Assembly: GCF_003112515.1 (NCBI RefSeq)
Contig: NZ_BEVZ01000005.1
Coordinates: 1 to 64,000, forward strand
DNA from: Streptomyces fragilis
Lineage (GTDB): Bacteria > Actinomycetota > Actinomycetes > Streptomycetales > Streptomycetaceae
Length of the DNA: 64,000 nucleotides
Direction: 5' to 3'
Shown here: positions 26,986-35,554 of the stretch, piece after piece
How the letters are laid out: the number at the start of each line of letters is the position of its first letter
Numbering within the stretch: the first letter of the stretch is position 1
Made by a program: the position numbers and the translations under genes
The notes under the pieces: model-generated
Databases searched by the model: none
Told to the model about the DNA's origin: nothing
Seen by the model: only the letters and a program-made list of their open reading frames with translations

Positions 26986-29900
26986 CTACGACCGCAGCAG
27001 CGTGCGCATGGTGCGCATCGCGACCGAGAGGTTGGCCAGGTCGAAGCTGTCGGAGGTGTGGATCTCGTCCAGCGTCGTGCGGGCCCGGCTCAGGATCGCG
27101 GCGTGCCGCTGCTGCCAGGCCTCGAAGCGCTGCTCCGGGGTGTCGGCCTCGGCTCCCGCGGCGAGGATCTCCGCGGTGAGGGCGGCGTGGGCGGCGTACA
27201 GGTCCTCGCGGATGGAGGCGCGGGCCATGGACTGCCACCGGTCGGCGCGCGGCAGTTCGAGGATGCGGTCCATCAGCTGGGTGATGCGCAGCCGGTCGGC
27301 GAGGTCGTAGTAGACCTCGGCGACCTCCAGCGGGTCGCGGCCGACCCGGTCGGCCACCGCGACGATGTCCAGCGTCGGGAAGGCGGAGGAGAACCCGGCG
27401 ACCTGCGAGGCCAGTTCCTCCGGCACGCCGGCGTCCGCCAGCTCGTCGTGGATGTGCTGGTACCAGGCCTGGTCGGCGCCGCGCAGCAGCTTGGGCAGGT
27501 GGCCCCAGATCTGCTCGACGCCCTCGGCGAAGAACTCCACCGTCTCGGCGATGGCCAGCGGCTGCGGCCGGTTGTTGAGCAGCCAGCGGGTGGCGCGCTC
27601 GACCAGGCGGCGCGAGTGCAGCCGGATCCGGGTGAGGACGGCCGCCTCGACCTGGTTGTGCAGCGCCTCCACGGCGTCCCAGACACGTCCGCAGTGGAAG
27701 ATCTCCCGGGCCACGGTGTGCGCCCGCACCACCTCCTCCAGCGACGCCCCGGTCTCCTCGCGCAGCCGGTGCAGGAAGGTGGTGCCACCGGTGTTGACGG
27801 TGTCGTTGACCAGCACCGTGGTGACGATCTCGCGGTGCAGGGGGTGGTTGTCGATCTGCTCCTCGAACCGCTCGCGCAGCGCCGCCGGGAAGTAGGCGTG
27901 CAGCAGGCGCCGCAGGTACGGGTCGTCGGGCAGGCCGGTGGTCACCAGCTCCTCGGCCGCGGTGATCTTGGTGTAGGCCAGCAGCACGGCGGTCTCGGGG
28001 CCGGTGAGGCCCTGCCCGTGCTGGAGGCGCTCACGGATCTGCCGGTCGGTGGGCAGGAACTCGATGGCCCGGTCCAGACGGCCGGAGCGCACCAGGTGGC
28101 GCAGGAACCGCTGCTGGGAGGGCAGCATGTCGTGCGCCTGGGCGGCGGCGTTGGCCAGCGCGGTGTTCTGCGCGTAGTTGTTGCGCAGGACCAGGTGGCC
28201 GACCTCGTCGGTCATCTCGGCGAGCAGCTTGTTGCGCTGCTTGACCGTCATGTCGTCGGCGGAGACCAGCCCGTTGAGCAGGATCTTGATGTTCACCTCG
28301 TGGTCGGAGGTGTCCACGCCCGCGCTGTTGTCGATGGCGTCGGTGTTGACCTTGCCGCCCTCGCCGCCCCGGCCGGCCTGCGCGTACTCGATGCGGCCGA
28401 GCTGGGTCAGGCCCAGGTTGCCGCCCTCGCCGACGACCTTGGCCCGCAGGTCCCGGCCGTCCACCCGGATGGCGTCGTTGGCCTTGTCGCCGACGTCCGC
28501 GTGGGACTCGGTGGAGGCCTTCACGTAGGTGCCGATGCCGCCGTTCCACAGCAGGTCGACGGGGGCGCTCAGCACGGCCTTCATCAGCTCGGCCGGGGTC
28601 ATCTTGGTGACGCCGGGGTCGATGCCGAGGGCCTCGCGGATGTGCTGGTTGAGCGGGATCGACTTCGCGGTGCGGGGGAAGACGCCGCCGCCCGGGGAGA
28701 GCAGCTCGGTGTCGTAGTCCGCCCACGAGGAGCGCGGCAGCTCGAACAGGCGGCGGCGCTCGGCGTAGGAGGCGGCCGCGTCCGGGGTGGGGTCGACGAA
28801 GATGTGCCGGTGGTCGAAGGCGGCGACCAGGCGGATGTGCTCGCTGAGCAGCATGCCGTTGCCGAACACGTCGCCGGACATGTCGCCGACGCCGACCACG
28901 GTGAAGTCCTGCGACTGGGTGTCCACGCCCAGTTCGCGGAAGTGGCGCTTGACGGACTCCCAGGCGCCGCGGGCGGTGATGCCCATGCCCTTGTGGTCGT
29001 AGCCGGCGGAGCCGCCGGAGGCGAACGCGTCGCCCAGCCAGAAGCCGTACGCCTGGGCGACCTCGTTGGCGATGTCGGAGAAGGTGGCGGTGCCCTTGTC
29101 GGCGGCGACCACCAGGTAGGTGTCGTCGCTGTCGTGCCGCACCACGCCCTGCGGCGGGACGACCTCGCCGCCGACCAGGTTGTCGGTGATGTCGAGCAGC
29201 GCGGAGATGAAGGTGCGGTAGCAGGCGACGCCCTCGGCCATCCAGGCGTCGCGGTCCACCGACGGGTCGGGCAGCTGCTTGGCGACGAAGCCGCCCTTGG
29301 CGCCGACCGGCACGATGACGGTGTTCTTCACCATCTGCGCCTTGACCAGGCCGAGGACCTCCGTGCGGAAGTCCTCACGCCGGTCCGACCAGCGCAGACC
29401 ACCGCGGGCCACCTTGCCGAACCGCAGGTGGACGCCCTCGACGCGCGGCGAGTACACCCAGATCTCGAAGGCGGGGCGCGGCGCCGGCAGGTCGGGGATG
29501 GCCTGCGGGTCGAACTTCATCGACACGTAGTCGTGCGGCCGGCCGTCGTCGGTCAGCTGGAAGAAGTTGGTCCGCAGGGTCGCCTTCACGACCGTGAGGA
29601 AGGACCGCAGGATCCTGTCCTCGTCCAGCGAGGCGACCTGGTCCAGGGCGCCGTCCAGCTCCTCCAGCAGGCCCTCGACGATCTCCAGGCCGGCGCTCTG
29701 CCGCTCCGGCGACAGCCGCGCCTCGAACAGCGAGACCAGCAGGCGGGTGGTGTGGACGTTGTCGCGGAGGGTGTCCTCCATGTAGTCCTGCGAGAACGTC
29801 GACCCGGCCTGGCGCAGGTACTTGGCGTAGGCGCGCAGCATCATCGCCTCACGCCAGGTCAGACCGGCGCTGAGGACCAGGGAGTTGAAGCCGTCGTTCT

Positions 29901-31989
29901 CGGCGCGCCCGGTCCAGGTCGCGGCGAAGGCGTCCTGGAACCGCTCGCGGGCGTCGTCGCCGCCGAGGAACTCCCCGGCCGCGGTGAGCGCGGTGCGCGG
30001 CAGGCGCAGGCCGAAGTCGTAGATCCACGCGCCGGTGACGCCGTCGTGACCCTCCGGGCAGCGCAGCTCGTAGGGGCGCTCGTCGGTGACCTCGACGCCG
30101 AGCCGGGTGAGGACCGGCAGCACCTCGGAGAGGGAGACCGGGGCGCCGTGACGGTAGATCTTGAAGCGGCGCTCGCCGGGCGCCGCGCCGACCGGCTCGT
30201 ACAGGCTGAGGGCGAACTCCTCCTCGACGCCGGCCGTGGTCAGGTGCTCCAGGCGAGCGATGTCGGAGACCGCGGCGCGCGGCGTGTGGTCGGCCTTGTA
30301 GCCCTCGGGGAAGGCGTTGCCGTAACGGCGCAGCAGTTCGGCGGCGCGCTCCTCGCCGAACTCGGCGTGCAGCGCCTCGGCGAAGCCGTCGGCCCAGGAG
30401 CGGGCGGCCTCGGCGAGCCGGCCCTCGATGCGCTCCTTGTCGGCGTCCGACAGGTGCGGCAGCTCGGTGCCGAGCGGCACGCGGACCACGAAGTGCAGCC
30501 GGGAGAGGATGGACTCGGTGTTCCAGGCGGTGAAGTCGACGCTGGAGCCTCCGAGTTCCTCCTTGAGGATGTCGATGATCCGCAGCCGCACGGCCGTGGT
30601 GTAGCGGTCGCGGGGCAGGTAGACCAGAGCCGAGTAGTAGCGGCCGTACTCGTCCTGACGCAGGTACAGCCGCAGGCGGCGGCGCTCCTGCAGGTAGAGG
30701 ACGGAGGTGACGATGGAGCGCAGTTCGTCGGCGGGCGTCTGGAACAGCTCGTCGCGCGGGTAGGTCTCCAGGATCTGGAGCAGGTCGCGCCCGCCGTGGC
30801 TGTTGGGGGAGAAGCCGGTGCCGGCCAGCACCTCGGCGACCTTGCGGCGGATCACCGGGACGCGGCGCACCGACTCGGTGTAGGCGGCCGAGGAGAACAG
30901 GCCGAGGAAGCGGCGCTCGCCGACGACCTCGCCGTTCTTGTCGAACTTCTTGACGCCGATGTAGTCCAGGTAGCTGGGGCGGTGCACGGTGGCGCGGCTG
31001 TTGGCCTTGGTGAGGACCAGCAGCCGGTGCTCGCGGGCCTTGGCGCGGGCGTCGGCGGGCAGCCGCTCGAAGGACGGGCCGGCCGGGTCCGCGCCGCGGT
31101 CGCCGTCGTGCTCGCCCTCGCCCGCGCTCTGCTGCGGGTCGGAGCGCAGGATGCCGAGGCCGGTGCCGGGGACGGCGACCAGGGTGTCGTCGTCGACGAG
31201 CTGGTACTCGCGGTAGCCGAGGAAGGTGAAGGCGTCGGCGGACAGCCAGCGCAGCAGCTCGCGGGCCTCCTCGATCTCCTCCGTGGGCAGGTCGGAGGCG
31301 AGCGGCTCGGCGGGCAGTTCGTCGGCGATGCGCAGGGCCGCCTCGCGCATCTTCTCCCAGTCCTCGACGGCCTCGCGGACGTCGGACAGGACGCGCTGCA
31401 GGTCGGCGGTGATCTGCTTGAGGTCGTCGCGGTCGGTCTCGCGGTCCATCTCGACGTGGATCCACGACTCGACGTACGCGTCGTGCGGCAGCTCGGCGTC
31501 CGAGCCGACGGGGGTGTCGAGGACCTCCAGCAGCTTGCCCGTCAGGTCGCGGCGGACCACGACCTGCGGGTGGACCACCAGGTGGATGCCGCGGCCCTGG
31601 CGGGAGAGCTCGTTGGTCACCGAGTCGACCAGGAACGGCATGTCGTCGGTGACGACCTCGACCACGGAGTGGCTGCTGGTCCAGCCGTTCTCCTCGACGG
31701 TCGGGGTGTGCACGCGCACCGCGGCCGTGCCCTGCGGCCGGTTGCCGGCCAGCCGGTAGTGGGAGTACGCAGCGCCCAGGACGTCGACCGGGTCGCGGTC
31801 GGTGAGGTCCTCGGGCGCCGTGTGCAGGTAGTAGCGCTGGAGCAACGACAGCACGGCGGCCCGGTCCGGGCTCCTCCCGCCGTCGTCCGTGGCCCCCGCC
31901 GGAAGACGTCCTCCGGCGGGGCTGTTCTCAGCTACCCGGGCTGCCCTCTCGAGCAGCTCGGCCTTGGCTTCGTCCAGCTTGGTCTGCAT
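26986..31989 (-). CDS. gdhB: NAD-specific glutamate dehydrogenase, large 180-kDa class
   Basis: This enzyme oxidatively deaminates glutamate to 2-oxoglutarate with NAD. The product has 1667 aa, the size of the L_180 class known from Streptomyces. Long N-terminal regulatory regions (with ACT-like segments) precede the catalytic core GGLRWSDRREDFRTEVLGLV, the lysine-rich KAQMVKNTVIVPVGAKGGF, and the NAD-binding region around GVGDMSGDVFGNGMLLS and NGGIGTYVKAS. The ATG at 31987-31989 has AGGAG upstream; an earlier in-frame ATG at 32070 is not conserved. It is monocistronic and probably induced for growth on amino acids. A large antisense reading frame over it is a GC artefact. Confidence 0.96.
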   Translation of the reverse strand: MQTKLDEAKAELLERAARVAENSPAGGRLPAGATDDGGRSPDRAAVLSLLQRYYLHTAPEDLTDRDPVDVLGAAYSHYRLAGNRPQGTAAVRVHTPTVEENGWTSSHSVVEVVTDDMPFLVDSVTNELSRQGRGIHLVVHPQVVVRRDLTGKLLEVLDTPVGSDAELPHDAYVESWIHVEMDRETDRDDLKQITADLQRVLSDVREAVEDWEKMREAALRIADELPAEPLASDLPTEEIEEARELLRWLSADAFTFLGYREYQLVDDDTLVAVPGTGLGILRSDPQQSAGEGEHDGDRGADPAGPSFERLPADARAKAREHRLLVLTKANSRATVHRPSYLDYIGVKKFDKNGEVVGERRFLGLFSSAAYTESVRRVPVIRRKVAEVLAGTGFSPNSHGGRDLLQILETYPRDELFQTPADELRSIVTSVLYLQERRRLRLYLRQDEYGRYYSALVYLPRDRYTTAVRLRIIDILKEELGGSSVDFTAWNTESILSRLHFVVRVPLGTELPHLSDADKERIEGRLAEAARSWADGFAEALHAEFGEERAAELLRRYGNAFPEGYKADHTPRAAVSDIARLEHLTTAGVEEEFALSLYEPVGAAPGERRFKIYRHGAPVSLSEVLPVLTRLGVEVTDERPYELRCPEGHDGVTGAWIYDFGLRLPRTALTAAGEFLGGDDARERFQDAFAATWTGRAENDGFNSLVLSAGLTWREAMMLRAYAKYLRQAGSTFSQDYMEDTLRDNVHTTRLLVSLFEARLSPERQSAGLEIVEGLLEELDGALDQVASLDEDRILRSFLTVVKATLRTNFFQLTDDGRPHDYVSMKFDPQAIPDLPAPRPAFEIWVYSPRVEGVHLRFGKVARGGLRWSDRREDFRTEVLGLVKAQMVKNTVIVPVGAKGGFVAKQLPDPSVDRDAWMAEGVACYRTFISALLDITDNLVGGEVVPPQGVVRHDSDDTYLVVAADKGTATFSDIANEVAQAYGFWLGDAFASGGSAGYDHKGMGITARGAWESVKRHFRELGVDTQSQDFTVVGVGDMSGDVFGNGMLLSEHIRLVAAFDHRHIFVDPTPDAAASYAERRRLFELPRSSWADYDTELLSPGGGVFPRTAKSIPLNQHIREALGIDPGVTKMTPAELMKAVLSAPVDLLWNGGIGTYVKASTESHADVGDKANDAIRVDGRDLRAKVVGEGGNLGLTQLGRIEYAQAGRGGEGGKVNTDAIDNSAGVDTSDHEVNIKILLNGLVSADDMTVKQRNKLLAEMTDEVGHLVLRNNYAQNTALANAAAQAHDMLPSQQRFLRHLVRSGRLDRAIEFLPTDRQIRERLQHGQGLTGPETAVLLAYTKITAAEELVTTGLPDDPYLRRLLHAYFPAALRERFEEQIDNHPLHREIVTTVLVNDTVNTGGTTFLHRLREETGASLEEVVRAHTVAREIFHCGRVWDAVEALHNQVEAAVLTRIRLHSRRLVERATRWLLNNRPQPLAIAETVEFFAEGVEQIWGHLPKLLRGADQAWYQHIHDELADAGVPEELASQVAGFSSAFPTLDIVAVADRVGRDPLEVAEVYYDLADRLRITQLMDRILELPRADRWQSMARASIREDLYAAHAALTAEILAAGAEADTPEQRFEAWQQRHAAILSRARTTLDEIHTSDSFDLANLSVAMRTMRTLLRS

Positions 31990-32460
31990 CGTTCCTTGGC
32001 TCCTGTCGCGCGCCGTTGCGTGACGTCGAAGGGAAGTCGGCCGGTCCGGCCGTGGCGCTTCCGGCAGCACGTCTCGATGCCGGGTGTCCGGTTCGTGTCG
32101 ACGCTATGCCTGGGGAGGGGACGTGCGTGGGGAATCCGGCCATGCGCGACTCCGATGTCGCGGCCCCCCTGGCCCCCTCGGAAATATCAGCGAGCGGCGC
32201 CCGGTCCCGGGTGTCCACCGGGTGCTCCGGGCGCGATGCGGGGGCTGGTTCGCCCGCGCCGGCTATCGCGCTGATCACGCCACAAGGCTATATGCCGGTG
32301 AGAGGGGGCCGTCATGAGCCGTATGTGTACAAAACAGGGGGTGCTATTTTGCCGGTCCGCACAGCGCCACGAAGGGGGGCGGGGCGGTATGGGGACGCCC
32401 GGCGCGGGCGGTTCTCAGGCCCGGCGTGGGCGGTTCTCAGGCCGGGCGTGGGCGGTTTTC
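31990..32460. other. upstream region of gdhB and downstream region of the GT87 gene
   Basis: No coding region is supported in these 471 bp. They contain the gdhB ribosome site near 31995-32005, a relatively AT-rich pocket at about 32285-32352 that probably carries promoter elements, and three 23-bp tandem repeats at 32401-32470. No clear -35/-10 pair was identified. Confidence 0.5.
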
Positions 32461-32470
32461 TCAGCCGGGC
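32401..32470. repeat. three tandem 23-bp repeats overlapping a stop codon
   Basis: The unit GCGTGGGCGGTTCTCAGGCC occurs three times with small changes. The last copy runs through the stop codon (32461-32463) of the minus-strand GT87 gene. Confidence 0.75.
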
Positions 32471-33864
32471 GGCGGGCCGTGGGGCGTCGTCGCCGGCGCC
32501 TGGCCGCCGCGGGCGGCCTGGCCGCTCCGTCCGTCCGGTCCGTCGTCCCGTCCCGGGGTGAGGCGCGCCAGCCGGACGCAGGACAGGACGGCGGCGGCCA
32601 CCAGCAGGCCGTTGCGGACGGCCATCACCAGGCAGCCGGTCCAGGTGCGGGCGACGACCTCCTCGTAGAGGACCGGATAGGCCAGCGCGCTGACCGCCGT
32701 CGCCGCCACCACGAGCAGCGCCACCGGACGTTGGGCGGAGTGCCGCAGGGTCAAGCAGACCGCGGACAGGCCCAGCAGCCAGATCATGTACTGAGGGCTG
32801 ATGACCCGGCTGGTCACCGTGAGCAGCAGCACGGCCGCCAGCGGGGCGTCGTGGGTCAGGGCCGGGTACCGGTGGCCGTGCGGGGAGCCGGCGCGGGTGG
32901 CGCGGACCACCCGCAGACGCCACAGGACGATCAGCGCGAAGGACGCCGCGGTCAGTGCCAGCGAGGCCGCGGCCACCACCCGCACGCCCGGGCCGACCAG
33001 TTCCATCGCCCCATACTGGTAGCGCACCTGTCCCGGCCAGCCGGCCCGGGAGGCGAAGGAGAGCAGCGTGCCGCCGAGCGACTCGATCTGCACGCCCCGC
33101 CCGCTCTGCTGCCGGACGAAGGAGAGGGCGTCGGCGAACAGCGAGGTCAGCAGGGCGAGCAGGGTGACGGCGGTGAGAGCGGCGGAGGCCCAGGCGCGCC
33201 GGGTGGTGCGGCCCGGCTCGGTACCGGCCAGCACCAGCGCCGGCCACGCCTTGGCGAGCGCGCCGAGCGCGGCGAGCGCGCCGCCCAGACGGGGCAGTCG
33301 GTCCACGACGAGCAGCGCGAGCACGGCGAGCGCGGTGACCTGCACGTCGAAGCGGGCCAGCGGGACGTGCAGCAGCAGCGGGAGTCCCGCGGTCCACAGC
33401 AGCGCGCCCAGCAGGCTGCGTCGCCCGCCGCCCCGGGTGCGGCGGGTGACACCCGCCCGGAGCAGGGCGGCGGTGACGGCGGCGTCCGCGACCAGCGTGA
33501 GCGCGGTGAACGCCCACGGGTAGGGCAGCCGGGGCAGCAGCAGCCCGGGCAGCAGCAGGGCGGCGCCCGCGCCGGGCGGGTACTGCCAGAGCGGGTCGCC
33601 GGAGGGGTAGGAGCCGTCGTCCAGGGTCTCCCGCCAGCGCGTGTAGAGGCGCTCCGGCTCGTGCGTGACGCCGCCCGCGCCGAGCCACGGCAGGTGGTCG
33701 TGGGTCAGCAGCCAGAGCATCACGACGCGGGTCAGGAGCCACAGCAGGGCCAGTGCGGCGACGGCCGCGGCGGGGCGGACGCGGCCCGGCGGGGGCTCCG
33801 GGGCCGTCGGCCGGGGCTCCGGGGCGGGAGCGGGCGACGGGCCGCGCCCAGGGGGAGGGGTCAC
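32461..33864 (-). CDS. GT87-like (DUF2029) polytopic glycosyltransferase
   Basis: The product has 467 aa. A Pro-rich cytoplasmic N-terminus is followed by about ten membrane helices. The segment LGALAKAWPALVL matches the family motif in GT87 polyprenyl-phosphate-sugar dependent mannosyltransferases, and ISPQYMIWLLGLSAV is also typical of the family. Such enzymes use lipid-linked sugars on the outer face of the membrane. The GTG (33862-33864) starts 4 bp after the stop of the upstream membrane glycosyltransferase gene, in a five-gene run (39917-32461) of overlapping or closely spaced genes. Acceptor unknown. Confidence 0.85.
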   Translation of the reverse strand: MTPPPGRGPSPAPAPEPRPTAPEPPPGRVRPAAAVAALALLWLLTRVVMLWLLTHDHLPWLGAGGVTHEPERLYTRWRETLDDGSYPSGDPLWQYPPGAGAALLLPGLLLPRLPYPWAFTALTLVADAAVTAALLRAGVTRRTRGGGRRSLLGALLWTAGLPLLLHVPLARFDVQVTALAVLALLVVDRLPRLGGALAALGALAKAWPALVLAGTEPGRTTRRAWASAALTAVTLLALLTSLFADALSFVRQQSGRGVQIESLGGTLLSFASRAGWPGQVRYQYGAMELVGPGVRVVAAASLALTAASFALIVLWRLRVVRATRAGSPHGHRYPALTHDAPLAAVLLLTVTSRVISPQYMIWLLGLSAVCLTLRHSAQRPVALLVVAATAVSALAYPVLYEEVVARTWTGCLVMAVRNGLLVAAAVLSCVRLARLTPGRDDGPDGRSGQAARGGQAPATTPHGPPPG

Positions 33865-33868
33865 GGGG

Positions 33869-35554
33869 TCACCGGCCGACCCGGGCGAGGACCTCGCCCG
33901 TCTCCCTGCTCCAGGCCACCACCACGGCCTCCTCGGGGGTCCTCCTCCAGCGGGTCAGCAGCAGCCAGCGCACCCGGTAGCGGCGGACCACGGCCTCCCG
34001 CCCGGCGCGCCCGGTGGCCGGGTCCAGGTAGCGGGCGGTGGCCTCCAGCCGCCGGCCGCGTTCCCGGTCGCCGAGCACCGGGTCCGGCCAGGGCGGCGCC
34101 ACCAGGTCGACGCCGTACCCCGGCAGCAGACGCGGCGCGAAGTAGCCGTCGGCCAGCAGGGTTTCGCCCCGGCCCACGTGCCGGGCGGCCCAGTCGTACG
34201 AGGGCCAGTGCGGCGGCTGGTCGAGGCGGTCCGAGGGCACGAGGGCGCCCGCGTGCACGGTCAGCAGCCCGCACACCGCGCCCGCCGCGGCCGCGGCGCC
34301 CAGGGCCTTGCGCCACCGCGGCCAGGGGCGCGGCGCCGCCAGCTCCACGGCCAGGGCCACCTGCAGCGGGAGCAGGGCGGGACCGAGCAGGCGGGCGTAC
34401 GTCCAGTGACCGCTGAGCCAGCCGTACGCCAGGGCCGCGCAGTCCAGCAGGAACAGCAGCGTCAGCGGGTCGCGCCAGGGACGGCCGGCCCTGCGGGCCC
34501 GCAGGACCAGCGCCGGGAGGCCGAGCACGACGGCGAGCCAGAAGCGCTCGGGGAGGCGGTCGTAGAGCTGGCGGTGCATCACGTCGAGGCCGCGGTCCCC
34601 GGCCAGGGCGAGGACGTCCGCGTACGGCCAGGCGAGCGCGAGGGCGAGGGCGACGGTGGCGGCCGTCGCCCAGCGCCCGAGCAGCGCGGGGGTGAGAGCG
34701 CGCGGGGAGGCGGCGACGAAGGCGAGGGCGCCGAGGGCGGCGGCGACGAAGGTGACCGGGTGGGTCAGCAGGATCAGCCCGTACAGGACGCCCAGGGCGG
34801 CGTAGCCGGGGAGGCCGGGCAGGCCGCGGGGGCCGACGAAGCGGACGCCGGGGCGGTCGCGGGCGGTCGTGGGGTCGCTGCCGCCGCCCTTGTTCTCGCC
34901 GCCGTTGCCGTGGTCGCCGCGGCCTGTGCCGCCGCGGCCGTCGCAGGCACCGCCGCGGTTGCCGTTGCCGTCGGCGGCGTGGACCCGGTCGGCGGTCAGG
35001 GCCCACGCCCAGAGGGTCGCGCCGAGGGCGAAGGCGGAGGGGTAGCCGGCGTGGCCCGTCGAGGACATCAGGTTCAGGAACCCGCTCCACCAGGCGCGCT
35101 CGGTGCCCCACAGGAGGGTGACGGCCAGGAGCGCCCACACGGGCGCCCAGGGGCGGGGGGTGAGGGCGCGGACCAGGCGGTTCAGGCCGGTGAGGAGGAC
35201 GGCCAGGTTGAAGGGGGTCGCCAGGCGGACCGTCTCGATGCCGTTCAGGCCGGTGAGGCGGGCGAAGGCGCCCTGGGCGAGCGCGTAGGGGGAGTAGTAG
35301 GGGTTGCCGTCGCCCGGGAGGTCCACCAGGGGGTGCCGGGGGTGCATCAGCGACTCGCGCAGGCGCTCGACGACGGCGGCGTGCTGGCCGTAGTCGCAGC
35401 ACATCGGCACCCGCCAGGAGGCGAGGGTCAGCACGAGCCAGGCGAGGCCGCCGAAGACGGCGTAGGGGGAGGGGTGACGGGGGCGGAAGCGGCGCGTGGC
35501 GGTGGAGCCGTGGGGTGCCTTCGCCCCCGTGCGGGTGCGGGTGGTGACGGTCAC
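33869..35554 (-). CDS. polytopic membrane protein, probable lipid-sugar dependent glycosyltransferase
   Basis: The product has 561 aa. There are about ten to eleven membrane helices and a first extracytoplasmic loop with an acidic motif (CCDYGQHAAVVERL), as in GT-C fold glycosyltransferases. A loop of Asp/Gly/Asn-rich low complexity lies near residues 190-230, and the C-terminal soluble part ends RWLLLTRWRRTPEEAVVVAW. The GTG start overlaps the stop of the next upstream gene by 4 bp. It is assigned to the GT-C fold by topology and context, not by a clear family motif. Confidence 0.7.
   Translation of the reverse strand: MTVTTRTRTGAKAPHGSTATRRFRPRHPSPYAVFGGLAWLVLTLASWRVPMCCDYGQHAAVVERLRESLMHPRHPLVDLPGDGNPYYSPYALAQGAFARLTGLNGIETVRLATPFNLAVLLTGLNRLVRALTPRPWAPVWALLAVTLLWGTERAWWSGFLNLMSSTGHAGYPSAFALGATLWAWALTADRVHAADGNGNRGGACDGRGGTGRGDHGNGGENKGGGSDPTTARDRPGVRFVGPRGLPGLPGYAALGVLYGLILLTHPVTFVAAALGALAFVAASPRALTPALLGRWATAATVALALALAWPYADVLALAGDRGLDVMHRQLYDRLPERFWLAVVLGLPALVLRARRAGRPWRDPLTLLFLLDCAALAYGWLSGHWTYARLLGPALLPLQVALAVELAAPRPWPRWRKALGAAAAAGAVCGLLTVHAGALVPSDRLDQPPHWPSYDWAARHVGRGETLLADGYFAPRLLPGYGVDLVAPPWPDPVLGDRERGRRLEATARYLDPATGRAGREAVVRRYRVRWLLLTRWRRTPEEAVVVAWSRETGEVLARVGR

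Noticed and set aside
26890..32274. A 1794-codon open frame on the plus strand opposite gdhB
   Set aside because: It is antisense to the clearly homologous 1667-aa glutamate dehydrogenase; its product has only Val/Gly/Asp/Arg/Gln low-complexity composition and no domain. High GC removes stop codons in the opposite frame.
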